38,101 nt of DNA from a virus, in IMG/VR virus record IMGVR_UViG_3300017751_000066, positions 1-38,101 of that record; one strand, given 5' to 3'. Within the stretch, counting starts at the first letter, position 1. The number at the start of each line of letters is the position of its first letter. Positions 25,454 to 33,187 of this stretch are shown here, in pieces. The notes beneath the pieces were generated by a model. That model had not been told where the DNA came from and made no database searches. It was given only the letters and a program-made list of their open reading frames with translations. Position numbers and translations under genes: made by a program.

Positions 25454-26886
25454 TATTTAATTTTACCACCACGGTTAACACATTTCTGAACGTATCCAGA
25501 AGCATAAGCTGAAGGCCATACATCATACTTACGCTTTGCTTTAGCTCGGCACTTAGCACGAAGCTTTGATACTTTCTTTTTCTTTTCAGCGTCTTCTTCT
25601 GGTAATCTTTTCTTTTTCTTTGAGGATACCTCTTCATCACCGGAGAGTTTACTAATAGCTTTATCAGCAGCTTGACCAGCTTGATCTAAACCTTTAATAG
25701 CAGCCTTACCAACACCCATTGCAGCTTGACCAGCTGCCTTTAGACCTGCACCACCAACCTCACCTGCAACAATAGCAGCTTCTTTACCAACTGCTTTAAG
25801 ACCACGTTTAGCTAATTTACCAATACCACCGGCAATAGCACCTATACCTTCTTGTTGAACTTCTTCACTCTCAGACTTCTTCTTACCACCCTTCATGTTT
25901 GCACACCAGTGATACATCTTCGCCTTCTCACCGCTAGCGTTTTTTGCTTTCTTACGAAGCTCTGTTACTGAACCATTACAACTAGCACCTGATTTCTTAA
26001 CTCTTCCTGGTCTACTCTTACCTTTCTTCTTACCATCCTTAAAGTTTTCTAATAACCCATCAAGCTCATTGCTAAGATCTTCAAATACTGACTCTTCATC
26101 TTCTTCACTCTCTTGTAGCTGATCGTTAGAAACAGCCATCGTCATACCTCTTGCAAACTTAATCTCTGATTTACCATTTCCTAGATCCTCTATATATGTT
26201 ACAGTCTTTACATCACCCTTCTTATTTGTATAGGTAACTTTAGATTCTGGCTCAAATGTCACCTCCGCAGGCTTTGCTGGCTCTGCTGGCTTTGCTGGCT
26301 CCGTATTAACTTGAGCTGGTGTATCCTGCTCCTTACTTGCTTGATTATAATCTGGATAAACCTCAAACTCAAGACCTTCAATTGGATGTATCTTACGTCT
26401 ACCAGATTCATCAAATGTAGTAAGTGATTTCGTATTATGTGTATCGTAATGGTAATCAATATCACCAATCTTGATTGGATATCCATAACCTAAAGCTTCT
26501 AATTTATCTAGGGTAGCTAACTTTTCCTCTGCTGGTGTTGCAGGATTAACATCAACTGGTGTAGTAATGCCTAAAGATGTTAATGCTTTTGATAGTAAAT
26601 CTTGACCTTCTTTATCATCAGTATACTTTGTATTACTACTACCTGAACTACTACCTGAACTACTAGATTGTCCTTTCTTTTTACCTTTCTTACCTTTTCT
26701 GTCTCCCCTACCAAATCCATCAGCTACTGCTGAAGCAGTTGCATCTACAGCCCCTGTTGCTTTAGGTGCTATATCTCTTGCTACAGCTCCAATAGCTTTA
26801 TCAGCTACCCCACCGATTGCTTTGAACAAACCTTCTTCAATCGCGTGCTCTTTAAGTAGCTTTATGTATAGCTCATCAAATGTCAT
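25453..26886 (-). CDS. Ala/Gly/Lys-rich protein with conserved marine-virus motifs
   Basis: 477 residues from the ATG at 26886, which lies 5 nt after a TATAAATA box; a longer in-frame extension to 27003 overlaps the divergent gene and is rejected. Amphipathic helical stretches rich in Ala and Gly lie at about 18-60 and 345-395, with a Lys/Ser linker between. Two small motifs are recognisable: SCNGSVTELRKKAKNASGE...MYHWCANMKGGKKK (MYHWCANM at 324-331) and the C-terminal KYDVWPSAYASGYVQKC (WPSAYASGY at 457-465). Both recur in marine phages and algal viruses with no known function. A modular internal virion protein is one possibility. Confidence 0.7.
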   Translation of the reverse strand: MTFDELYIKLLKEHAIEEGLFKAIGGVADKAIGAVARDIAPKATGAVDATASAVADGFGRGDRKGKKGKKKGQSSSSGSSSGSSNTKYTDDKEGQDLLSKALTSLGITTPVDVNPATPAEEKLATLDKLEALGYGYPIKIGDIDYHYDTHNTKSLTTFDESGRRKIHPIEGLEFEVYPDYNQASKEQDTPAQVNTEPAKPAEPAKPAEVTFEPESKVTYTNKKGDVKTVTYIEDLGNGKSEIKFARGMTMAVSNDQLQESEEDEESVFEDLSNELDGLLENFKDGKKKGKSRPGRVKKSGASCNGSVTELRKKAKNASGEKAKMYHWCANMKGGKKKSESEEVQQEGIGAIAGGIGKLAKRGLKAVGKEAAIVAGEVGGAGLKAAGQAAMGVGKAAIKGLDQAGQAADKAISKLSGDEEVSSKKKKRLPEEDAEKKKKVSKLRAKCRAKAKRKYDVWPSAYASGYVQKCVNRGGKIK

Positions 26887-26891
26887 ACATA

Positions 26892-26899
26892 TATTTATA
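26892..26899 (-). promoter_or_regulatory. Late promoter box TATAAATA
   Basis: Full consensus on the minus strand, 5 nt (TATGT) before the ATG at 26886; the same arrangement as at 11043. Confidence 0.75.
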
Positions 26900-26939
26900 T
26901 TAAGGAGAGTAAAATTCTCTTTATTTTTAGCACCTTTGA

Positions 26940-26947
26940 TATAAATA
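26940..26947 (+). promoter_or_regulatory. Late promoter box TATAAATA
   Basis: Full consensus on the plus strand, 5 nt (CTAGT) before the ATG at 26953. It is divergent from the minus-strand box 41 bp away. Confidence 0.75.
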
Positions 26948-26952
26948 CTAGT

Positions 26953-27519
26953 ATGGCTAAACATAATACAAGTTTCAAGAAAGATATTAAAAATCTTTCT
27001 CATCTAGCATTCTCAGTTCTTAATGAGAATACCAATGGAGTAATTGACGGCGGAGCTGCTTATAAGGGTGGTGATGTCGAGCATGATTGAGCGTCTCATA
27101 TTAAAGCTCCTCCGTTTGGGGAGTCAATTAAGAAGATCCTTCACCACAATCTTACTGAAGAGGGCATCGTTGAAGAGTATTACGTTGAGCATAACGGCAA
27201 ACTCGTTGGTCTTTTAGCAGAAGATGTAGAGATTGTTCACTTGATGGAGCATGGTGGTTCATCAGATGAAGAGAAAGAAGATGAAGAAGGTGGAAAACAA
27301 GAGTATAAAAAGGCTCTACAAACTTTTAATAATGATATGCATGAGTATATGGGAAACGGGGATTTTAATCCAGAAGGCCCGGTTAATGAAAAGGGACAAC
27401 CGGAAAAGCCAAATCCTGCAGACTATGGGTTAAGTGAAAGTGAAGAAGACGAAGAGACTGTAGTAAGTTCTGCACATGGTGCACGTCCTAAACTTCAAGG
27501 TGTACCCATCCTTAGGTGA
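26953..27519 (+). pseudogene. Conserved-looking gene interrupted by an in-frame TGA
   Basis: The frame opens at the ATG with a perfectly placed late promoter and reads MAKHNTSFKKDIKNLSHLAF...YKGGDVEHD, hits TGA at 27088-27090, then continues in the same frame without a shift as ASHIKAPPFGESIKKILHH...EYYVEHNGKLVGLLAEDVEIV to a TGA-TAG tandem stop at 27517-27522. The total would be 188 residues with one residue at the TGA; TGG (Trp) is one base away. Both halves look like protein-coding sequence (alpha/beta part, then acidic tail rich in Glu/Asp). It may be a nonsense mutant, a sequencing error, or a programmed readthrough. The 3' end overlaps gp44 by 8 nt. Function unknown. Confidence 0.65.
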
Positions 27520-28435
27520 TAGCTTTCTCAAGTGATACTAGACATGCAAATGCATTAATCTCTTTATCTACTACAAAAGCACTCTTATAGAGATGATCGG
27601 CAATTATGACGATCATCTCTTTCTTTTTCATATCAGGTAGATCTTGCTCATATAGAAAGTCAAGGAAGTTAGCCAATAGAGTATCGTAGTCACCTTGAAA
27701 CCTATCCTCATTCTCAATAAGATACTTACGTAGTCCTAGAGAGTTAGTTCTAACACCTTGCATAACTTTAGCCAGTAGCTCATTATCACTAGCATTAGAG
27801 TCAATACATAGCTCACCATCTACAATAGACTTTTGAATCTCATTAATAGTCTTACGAAGATCAGGGAAATGCTTCTTAACTAAGATAACAAACTTCTTCT
27901 TCTGCTCTTCACTTACCTTTACATTCTCAAGTCTAAGGATATTAAAGCATCGCTTAGCAGCTTGATCTACAACAGGTTTAAGGTCTAATGACTGACATCT
28001 AGATTGAAGAGCTGGAATAATCTTATGCTTATAGTTAGCAGTAAGAATAAACCTACAATACTTAGCATACGTCTCCATAGTATTACGAAGAGCAGCTTGA
28101 GCTTGAGGAGTTAATCCATCTGCCTCATCGAGGATAACTACTTTGATACCACCATCGAATGATTTAGTTTGAGCAAAGTTAGTAATATTATGCCGAATGA
28201 CATCAATACCAGATTCATCAGAAGCATTAATGTATAAGAAGTTACATCCAAGTATATCATTAACAATAATCCTAGCAAGAGTAGTCTTACCTGTACCAGG
28301 GCTTCCAACAAACAACAAGTTAGGAATCTCATCCTCAAATTGCTTAACAATACGTAAAGACTTATCATCTAAGATAAGATCATCCAGCTTATGAGGACGA
28401 TACTTCTCTACCCAAATCTTATCAAAATCAACCAT
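27512..28435 (-). CDS. gp44: Sliding-clamp loader ATPase subunit (gp44/RFC small-subunit family)
   Basis: 307 residues, close to T4 gp44 (319). It has an N-terminal WVEKYRPHKLDDLI RFC box, Walker A GSPGTGKTT (44-52), Walker B with DEAD (103-106), and the SRC motif (145-147) carrying the trans-acting arginine finger. With gp62 it loads the gp45 clamp on DNA, and in T4-type phages that clamp also activates late transcription, which fits the many late promoters in this window. It starts 2 nt after the dUTPase stop in a two-gene operon and is the only clear replication ATPase here. Confidence 0.95.
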   Translation of the reverse strand: MVDFDKIWVEKYRPHKLDDLILDDKSLRIVKQFEDEIPNLLFVGSPGTGKTTLARIIVNDILGCNFLYINASDESGIDVIRHNITNFAQTKSFDGGIKVVILDEADGLTPQAQAALRNTMETYAKYCRFILTANYKHKIIPALQSRCQSLDLKPVVDQAAKRCFNILRLENVKVSEEQKKKFVILVKKHFPDLRKTINEIQKSIVDGELCIDSNASDNELLAKVMQGVRTNSLGLRKYLIENEDRFQGDYDTLLANFLDFLYEQDLPDMKKKEMIVIIADHLYKSAFVVDKEINAFACLVSLEKAIT

Positions 28436-28437
28436 AA

Positions 28438-28860
28438 TTACTTACCTGATGAGCCAAAGCCCTTTTCACCACGATCTGATTCAACTGCAGAGCCTTCACT
28501 CACCTCAACAGGGAAGTTAGCATATACAACAAACTGCGCAATACGATCACCAGCCTTACCTTCATAGTCTTTATCAGTAAGGTTATAGAGCTTAATACCA
28601 GCATCACCACGATAACCTTGATCAATAATACCTGGATGAGGCATAATGCCATGCTTAAAGCCAAGACCTGAACGACCTTCTACTTTAACCCAGTAGCCAG
28701 GTTCAATAAAGGCAAACTTAAGTCCTACACCAACAACAGTAGATCCACCAGCAGGAATAGTAAAGTCTTCAATACAAGTAACATCCATACCAGTATCGCT
28801 ATCATGATTCTTATCAGGTAGCACAGCATCTACGTGAGTCTTTTCAAATTGTAACTTCAT
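28438..28860 (-). CDS. dut: dUTP diphosphatase (dUTPase)
   Basis: 140 residues. All five conserved motifs of trimeric dUTPases are present: SDTGMDV (I), GRSGLG (II), GIIDQGYRGD (III), GDRIAQFVV (IV) and RGEKGFGSSG (V). It hydrolyses dUTP to dUMP, keeping uracil out of DNA and feeding dTMP synthesis. The frame can be extended to 28905, but the ATG at 28860 (MKLQFEK) is the proper family start and lies just after a sigma70-like promoter. It is followed by gp44. An early promoter for dut-gp44 fits their replication role. Confidence 0.95.
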   Translation of the reverse strand: MKLQFEKTHVDAVLPDKNHDSDTGMDVTCIEDFTIPAGGSTVVGVGLKFAFIEPGYWVKVEGRSGLGFKHGIMPHPGIIDQGYRGDAGIKLYNLTDKDYEGKAGDRIAQFVVYANFPVEVSEGSAVESDRGEKGFGSSGK

Positions 28861-28868
28861 ATATACAT

Positions 28869-28896
28869 ATAATACTATAGGTATTGCAAAAATCAA
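28869..28896 (-). promoter_or_regulatory. Sigma70-like promoter of dut-gp44
   Basis: On the minus strand TTGATT (28896-28891), a 16-nt spacer and TATTAT (28874-28869). +1 would fall near 28862, about 2 nt before the dut ATG, so the mRNA would be almost leaderless. The promoter lies opposite the upstream region of the divergent gene that starts at 28917. Confidence 0.55.
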
Positions 28897-28904
28897 CTGT
28901 AACA

Positions 28905-28911
28905 TTAAATA
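28905..28911 (+). promoter_or_regulatory. Late promoter box TTAAATA
   Basis: TTAAATA ends 5 nt (TGTAT) before the ATG at 28917. It overlaps another ATG at 28911, which makes that earlier ATG an unlikely start. Confidence 0.65.
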
Positions 28912-28916
28912 TGTAT

Positions 28917-29399
28917 ATGGACGAAGTTAATAATGAGATTGATGATGCGGTAGACGACATCTTAACTCAGCTTAAAACCCAAAATCATTCTGTTACTAAA
29001 GAGGAAAAGCAAGAAGCTACTCTTGAAGTAGAGGATATTGAGGAGTTTCTATTAAAGCGTACTGCTACTCTCGTTGATGTATCTCTTAATAATGTTAAAG
29101 AACATTCTGACTATATTGCCTCTGCACCAGAAGCTAGAGACGCTGAGGCTAATGCAGCTCTCCTTAAGGCTGCTACTGGGGCAATAGAAACATTACAGAA
29201 GATCCATGCTAATAAGGAGAATAATGATGCCCGAAAAGAGCTCAAGGAAATGGATATTAAAGCTAAGAAAGAGATTAACACTGCTGACAATACAACAAGG
29301 CTAGCCCTCTCGCAGCAAGAGGTTATGAAGATGCTTATGGGTGAAGAAGAGCCAGTTCTTACTAAAGAAGATAAAGAGCAAGCAATTGAGTTAGACTAA
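28917..29399 (+). CDS. Candidate small terminase subunit (gp16-like)
   Basis: 160 residues, almost entirely helical and charged. The layout resembles gp16: an acidic N-terminus, a central helical hairpin (APEARDAEANAALLKAATGAIETLQKIHANKENNDARKELKEM) and a C-terminal stretch (NTADNTTRLALSQQEVMKMLMG) comparable to the V-F-x-G-S-x-x-E-L segment of T4-type small terminases. Small terminases form rings that recognise DNA for packaging. The start at 28917 is chosen because of the late box 5 nt upstream; the TTG at 28884 and ATG at 28911 are less likely. The family call is weak, and no large terminase is within the window. Confidence 0.4.
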   Translation: MDEVNNEIDDAVDDILTQLKTQNHSVTKEEKQEATLEVEDIEEFLLKRTATLVDVSLNNVKEHSDYIASAPEARDAEANAALLKAATGAIETLQKIHANKENNDARKELKEMDIKAKKEINTADNTTRLALSQQEVMKMLMGEEEPVLTKEDKEQAIELD

Positions 29400-29401
29400 T
29401 G

Positions 29402-29415
29402 AACTCCTAGGAGTT
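29402..29415. terminator. Short palindrome between convergent genes, possible weak terminator
   Basis: AACTCCTAGGAGTT is a perfect 14-bp palindrome between the stop at 29397-29399 and the minus-strand stop TAG at 29409-29407, which lies inside it. It could form a 5-bp hairpin with a 4-nt loop, but there is no T-run, so terminator function is doubtful. Confidence 0.3.
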
Positions 29416-31665
29416 GCTTTCAAATCTATAATCTCGAACTACTTGATCTCTTTCAGGGATCCAATTAGCCTTCTTCCTAACCGCTGGTATTCCGCCCTCC
29501 TTCCCAGGAGGTATCCAATACTCATAACTTAAGTTTCTGTTGGCAAGATTAGATTTCTCAACACGTAGCTTGTTGGCCTCAGCTCTATCCATGCCATTAG
29601 CAATGTTTTGTCTAAATTCTGCTCTAGCTTCTCTCTTGGTATCAACACGAAATTTATCTTCTGCCTTTATTTTAGCTTCTTGTTGTTCCTTTGTAGTAAG
29701 TACACGTTCACCACCACTCTGAACAAGAGCGACTGAAGTTTTAACTGCTTTATTTCCCTCTAAACTACCAGCATCGATATTGGCTTGAGAGAATGGATCA
29801 TCTTCCAAACTACCAGCATCGATATTGGCTTGAGAGAATGGATCATCTTCTATTGCTACCTCTCCTCCTGTATCAGCAATTGTAGGTGCTGCACCAAGTT
29901 TAGCCTTGATATCATTAATATTACCTTGACATAATCTTACTTCAAGAGGTCCTAGGTTATCGTGAGATATCTTTTTAACACTTGACCATTCAGTACCTTT
30001 AATATGTTTTTGTGTACCCTTGGGTATACCAAGTGGACCAAGTCCGTTAACATCCATAAAGTGTTGATAAGCACCAACAGTAAGATCAACATTAGCATCC
30101 TTTTGCCCATTCCAATCAATTACTTTATAATAATACCACTCACCGTTAGGAACGCGAAGAGCAGCAAAAAACTGATTTTTTAATTGAAGCTTTTTATATG
30201 TAGTAACTAGCGGTTTAACTTCTGGATCATTTACAAAATCCTTAAATAATGTTTGACTAATTGCTACCCCATCGTTAAGATAGTAGTTTGGTGCTCTTCG
30301 TGTATTATAAAGAGTCTCCATACCTTCAGTAGTTAAGTTATGTCTATACCCACGAGCATATGCACCTGGTATAATATATGCATTTGAGCTTGCTGCTTGT
30401 TCTGGTGTTATATTACCATTCAAAGCATCTTTAAGAAGTCTATCATCTGAACCAAAGTATGATATACCAATTCGGTAATCTGTCTCGTTCATATTATTAA
30501 TACCTTTGAGAGTCATAATATCACCAGCTAACTTACTGTAGTTCTCATACCATAAGATATTATTAGTTTCATCAATAAGTCCAGCAAACACTGAGTAGTG
30601 AGCTCTTACACCATTACCCTTAGGACTAAGATTGTAGACTTTAGATATAGCAATTGAACCATCTGAGATTGCATTACCAGCTGAAGGTACAATAGTTCTC
30701 GGTGGTAAAGCTGATACGTTACCAGTTTGACCTTTAAAGTTTTTATTATTATTAGTAGTTCGGTGAACCTTACCTGTACCATCAGCTTCAATATCTTTAC
30801 CATTAACACTTGCCACTCTATCTCCAGATGGGAATTGGCCATTATCATTGTATGGATTATATCGATACTTGTATTGAAACTTATCAAAGCATCCTCCAAG
30901 ACTCTCTTTAATCTTATTAAGGATCATTGATCCTGAAGCAGAGTAATCATTATAAGATTTGATATCTGGTGTATATCTATACACTTTATCTGTATTCCTG
31001 AATGATCGACCCTCTTGTGCAAGTTTATTAAGTTCTGAAATATTCTTTTTACCAGCTAATACTGCTTGTGTGTTTGTCCAAGCTTTGTTAGCAACACCAG
31101 TAATCTCAACAAACCCATCTTGAAATAATGCTGGTATCTTATTAAAGATTGTTTGATCTAAATCATCAAGCATGTTAGTCATTGATGCACTCATAGTACC
31201 TACTCCGAAGGTGTTACCTGAATTTTTTGTAGAAGCAGCTTGTGCCATCCTGCCTACACTATCAGAAGTTTGCAAAAATAAGTTGCAAGGTGAATTAAGA
31301 CAATCTTTAAGCTGTTGATTTAATGATTGTTGATAACCATCATCAAACATCGCTGGGGTATCAAATCTATTTTGCATCTCTCTTATAGAAGAAGCAAAGA
31401 TAGGATTATTAGATGTCTTCTTTGTATAATAATCTAAAGTAGACCAGTCAAGAAATGCACTGTTTAGAGTTAGATTCTTAATAAAGCTATCAGCTGCTGA
31501 TAGGTTACCATTAATAGCACTGTTGTATCCAATTGCTAAATCAAAATCTAACTCAAATTCTGGATCATCAACAATATCGCAAAAAGGGGTATTATACTTT
31601 AAGTATTCTTTACTTATAGCAATTCCCTGAAGCTTCTGATGAAGATTGTTACTGTATATTACCAT
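29407..31665 (-). CDS. Large virion/baseplate protein of unknown family (positional gp5 analogue)
   Basis: 752 residues. The N-terminal 200 residues are helical (MLDDLDQTIFNKIPALFQDGFVEI). The middle (about 330-590) is mixed alpha/beta; the stretch WYYYKVIDWNGQKDANVDLTVGAY could be a double-psi-barrel-like domain, a tentative idea only. About 605-635 hold a perfect tandem copy of the 15-residue unit EDDPFSQANIDAGSL. A charged C-terminal helix and a final YEYWIPPGKEGGIPAVRKKANWIPERD follow. It lies directly after gp53, where T4 has gene 5 (hub lysozyme), but no lysozyme motif was seen. Its ATG overlaps the gp53 stop (TAATG). Confidence 0.6.
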   Translation of the reverse strand: MVIYSNNLHQKLQGIAISKEYLKYNTPFCDIVDDPEFELDFDLAIGYNSAINGNLSAADSFIKNLTLNSAFLDWSTLDYYTKKTSNNPIFASSIREMQNRFDTPAMFDDGYQQSLNQQLKDCLNSPCNLFLQTSDSVGRMAQAASTKNSGNTFGVGTMSASMTNMLDDLDQTIFNKIPALFQDGFVEITGVANKAWTNTQAVLAGKKNISELNKLAQEGRSFRNTDKVYRYTPDIKSYNDYSASGSMILNKIKESLGGCFDKFQYKYRYNPYNDNGQFPSGDRVASVNGKDIEADGTGKVHRTTNNNKNFKGQTGNVSALPPRTIVPSAGNAISDGSIAISKVYNLSPKGNGVRAHYSVFAGLIDETNNILWYENYSKLAGDIMTLKGINNMNETDYRIGISYFGSDDRLLKDALNGNITPEQAASSNAYIIPGAYARGYRHNLTTEGMETLYNTRRAPNYYLNDGVAISQTLFKDFVNDPEVKPLVTTYKKLQLKNQFFAALRVPNGEWYYYKVIDWNGQKDANVDLTVGAYQHFMDVNGLGPLGIPKGTQKHIKGTEWSSVKKISHDNLGPLEVRLCQGNINDIKAKLGAAPTIADTGGEVAIEDDPFSQANIDAGSLEDDPFSQANIDAGSLEGNKAVKTSVALVQSGGERVLTTKEQQEAKIKAEDKFRVDTKREARAEFRQNIANGMDRAEANKLRVEKSNLANRNLSYEYWIPPGKEGGIPAVRKKANWIPERDQVVRDYRFESNS
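29762..29851 (-). repeat. Two tandem 45-bp copies inside the 752-residue protein gene
   Basis: 29762-29806 and 29807-29851 are identical except for the last base. They encode two copies of EDDPFSQANIDAGSL in phase. Near-perfect identity, including synonymous positions, points to a recent slippage duplication in a flexible acidic linker. Confidence 0.9.
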
Positions 31666-32042
31666 TACTGACTTTGTGTGATTTGCTGCAGCACATTAGA
31701 AATAAAGTCTGACTTTATAAATTTATACGGTGTATTGGCTTTAGCTTTAAATATATAGTCTGGTTTGTTCAAAAGGTAAACTACCCACCATAACTCAATA
31801 GTACCATACAACTGAAATGATAACATAGTCCATGGTTTATCACTAGTTAGAGTTATTTCATCAATAACGTTAGAGTCAATAGTCTCTGGAAAAATAACTT
31901 TGTTTAATAGATTATACGTATAAAAAGACTTACCATCATTATTAACAAGACCAACGTTAAATATATTTTCATATAGATTACGACTTAGCCCTTCAAGCTC
32001 TTCAACTTGATTTCTTTTTGCTCCATTGATTATTGTGCTCAT
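31665..32042 (-). CDS. gp53: Baseplate wedge protein gp53 homologue
   Basis: 125 residues. LTSDKPWTMLSFQLYGTIELWWVVYLLNKPDYIFKA carries the conserved W-x-x-L-S-x-x-x-Y-G-x-x-x-L-W-W...LN core of gp53. The T4 protein (196 residues) is longer, with a C-terminal LysM-like part; this copy is short. gp53 joins wedge units around the hub. It lies 2 nt after the gp48-like gene and overlaps the next start by 1 nt, so these three are translated together. Confidence 0.75.
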   Translation of the reverse strand: MSTIINGAKRNQVEELEGLSRNLYENIFNVGLVNNDGKSFYTYNLLNKVIFPETIDSNVIDEITLTSDKPWTMLSFQLYGTIELWWVVYLLNKPDYIFKAKANTPYKFIKSDFISNVLQQITQSQ

Positions 32043-32044
32043 AA

Positions 32045-33181
32045 TTAACTACCGAAAGATACTGTTCCGTTACTAATGTTTGTGTTAAATGCAGGTGACA
32101 TCATGGTATTACCATAATCACCTATAAGAGATTCAAATGTTAATGATACATTATATGCATCTGGTACTGGTACCGATATATCTGTTGTTACAACATTACC
32201 ACTCTTGTTAAGAGACGGTACTGTAACTGTAGAACGTCTAATAGTTCCGAGAAACTCAACACTCATATTACTAATATAAGCATATGGCATGGAAAATTGA
32301 CCAGGTACAGATATAGTATATAGCTTTGGTGGAGGTGTTCTTGAAAATGATGTTTTGTATGATTTATTCTGGAAAGTTAAAAGCCAGAGGAGCTCATAGT
32401 TCTGTTGAATAGGATTTTGTGTACCACGTTGGATGGTATTGATAAGCGGAAATGTTATAGTTTGAGACTCACCTGTCTGCCCTGTTTGAAAATATTTAGG
32501 TTTTTCAATATAAACACCTGGTTGTGAAATATTAAGATAACCTGTTGAAAAATTCTCAACGATTTCTGTTGCTCCATCAATTAAGCCTGTCAATACACTA
32601 TCTTTTTGTCTATCACCCCAAGTGCTACCAACACTTTGACTTATATTATACATAGGTAATCTATACTGAAAACCTGTAGGTTCAGTTAAGTAAATACCTT
32701 GTATAGAGTTAAGGTTATGATTTTCAAGAAGACCTGAGTCAGATTCTGTTATACCAGTGCCAGTAGAGCTTGTAAACTTATCTATCAAATCAGAAGCTTT
32801 TTGAAAGAGAGGATTTTCTGTCATTGTACCTAAAAGTGATTGAACTGTATCGTTACCGTTCAATACATCACCAGCTTGTTTAAGTGCTTTTTTTGAAGCA
32901 TTAAGGTAATATAAAGCACCAGATATAAGAGAGCTTAATCTCTGTTCTCGTTCAATAAGAAAAGCACATGGCTGTTTATCTAAAGCTACAGGTGATGCTT
33001 TTGGTCCTGAATACCAAGAAAAATTATTAACTACATCAATCACATTATTAGCAGGCTTAAGAAGTGGTTGTGCATCCTCATCCTTTAATTGTATAGTTGA
33101 GACACCATCTACACCAGGTGCAGCTATATCCACACCAGTTCTTGTAGTTGAATCTTCTGTATTTATTAGTAATGTGCTCAT
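32045..33181 (-). CDS. Tail-tube cap/baseplate protein (gp48-like)
   Basis: 378 residues, close to T4 gp48 (364). A disordered start, a helical section (FLIEREQRLSSLISGALYYLNASKKALKQ), then a beta-rich part with TGFQYRLPMYNISQSVGSTWGDRQKDS, NYELLWLLTFQNKS and a C-terminal IRRSTVTVPSL...VPDAYNVSLTFESLIGDYGN. The last stretch (a PDAYxVxLTF strand, then R/G-x-x-N) is typical of tube-like caps that start the tail tube on the hub. It sits between the tape measure and gp53, a T4-like context (29-48-54/53). Confidence 0.55.
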   Translation of the reverse strand: MSTLLINTEDSTTRTGVDIAAPGVDGVSTIQLKDEDAQPLLKPANNVIDVVNNFSWYSGPKASPVALDKQPCAFLIEREQRLSSLISGALYYLNASKKALKQAGDVLNGNDTVQSLLGTMTENPLFQKASDLIDKFTSSTGTGITESDSGLLENHNLNSIQGIYLTEPTGFQYRLPMYNISQSVGSTWGDRQKDSVLTGLIDGATEIVENFSTGYLNISQPGVYIEKPKYFQTGQTGESQTITFPLINTIQRGTQNPIQQNYELLWLLTFQNKSYKTSFSRTPPPKLYTISVPGQFSMPYAYISNMSVEFLGTIRRSTVTVPSLNKSGNVVTTDISVPVPDAYNVSLTFESLIGDYGNTMMSPAFNTNISNGTVSFGS

Positions 33182-33187
33182 TAAATT

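Noticed and set aside
26887-27003. N-terminal extension of the 477-residue protein
   Set aside because: It overlaps the divergent gene and its promoter; the late box 5 nt before 26886 shows the true start.
26953-27519. Alternative genetic code with TGA as Trp
   Set aside because: All other long genes are free of internal TGA and use TGG; a single in-frame TGA does not support recoding of the genome.
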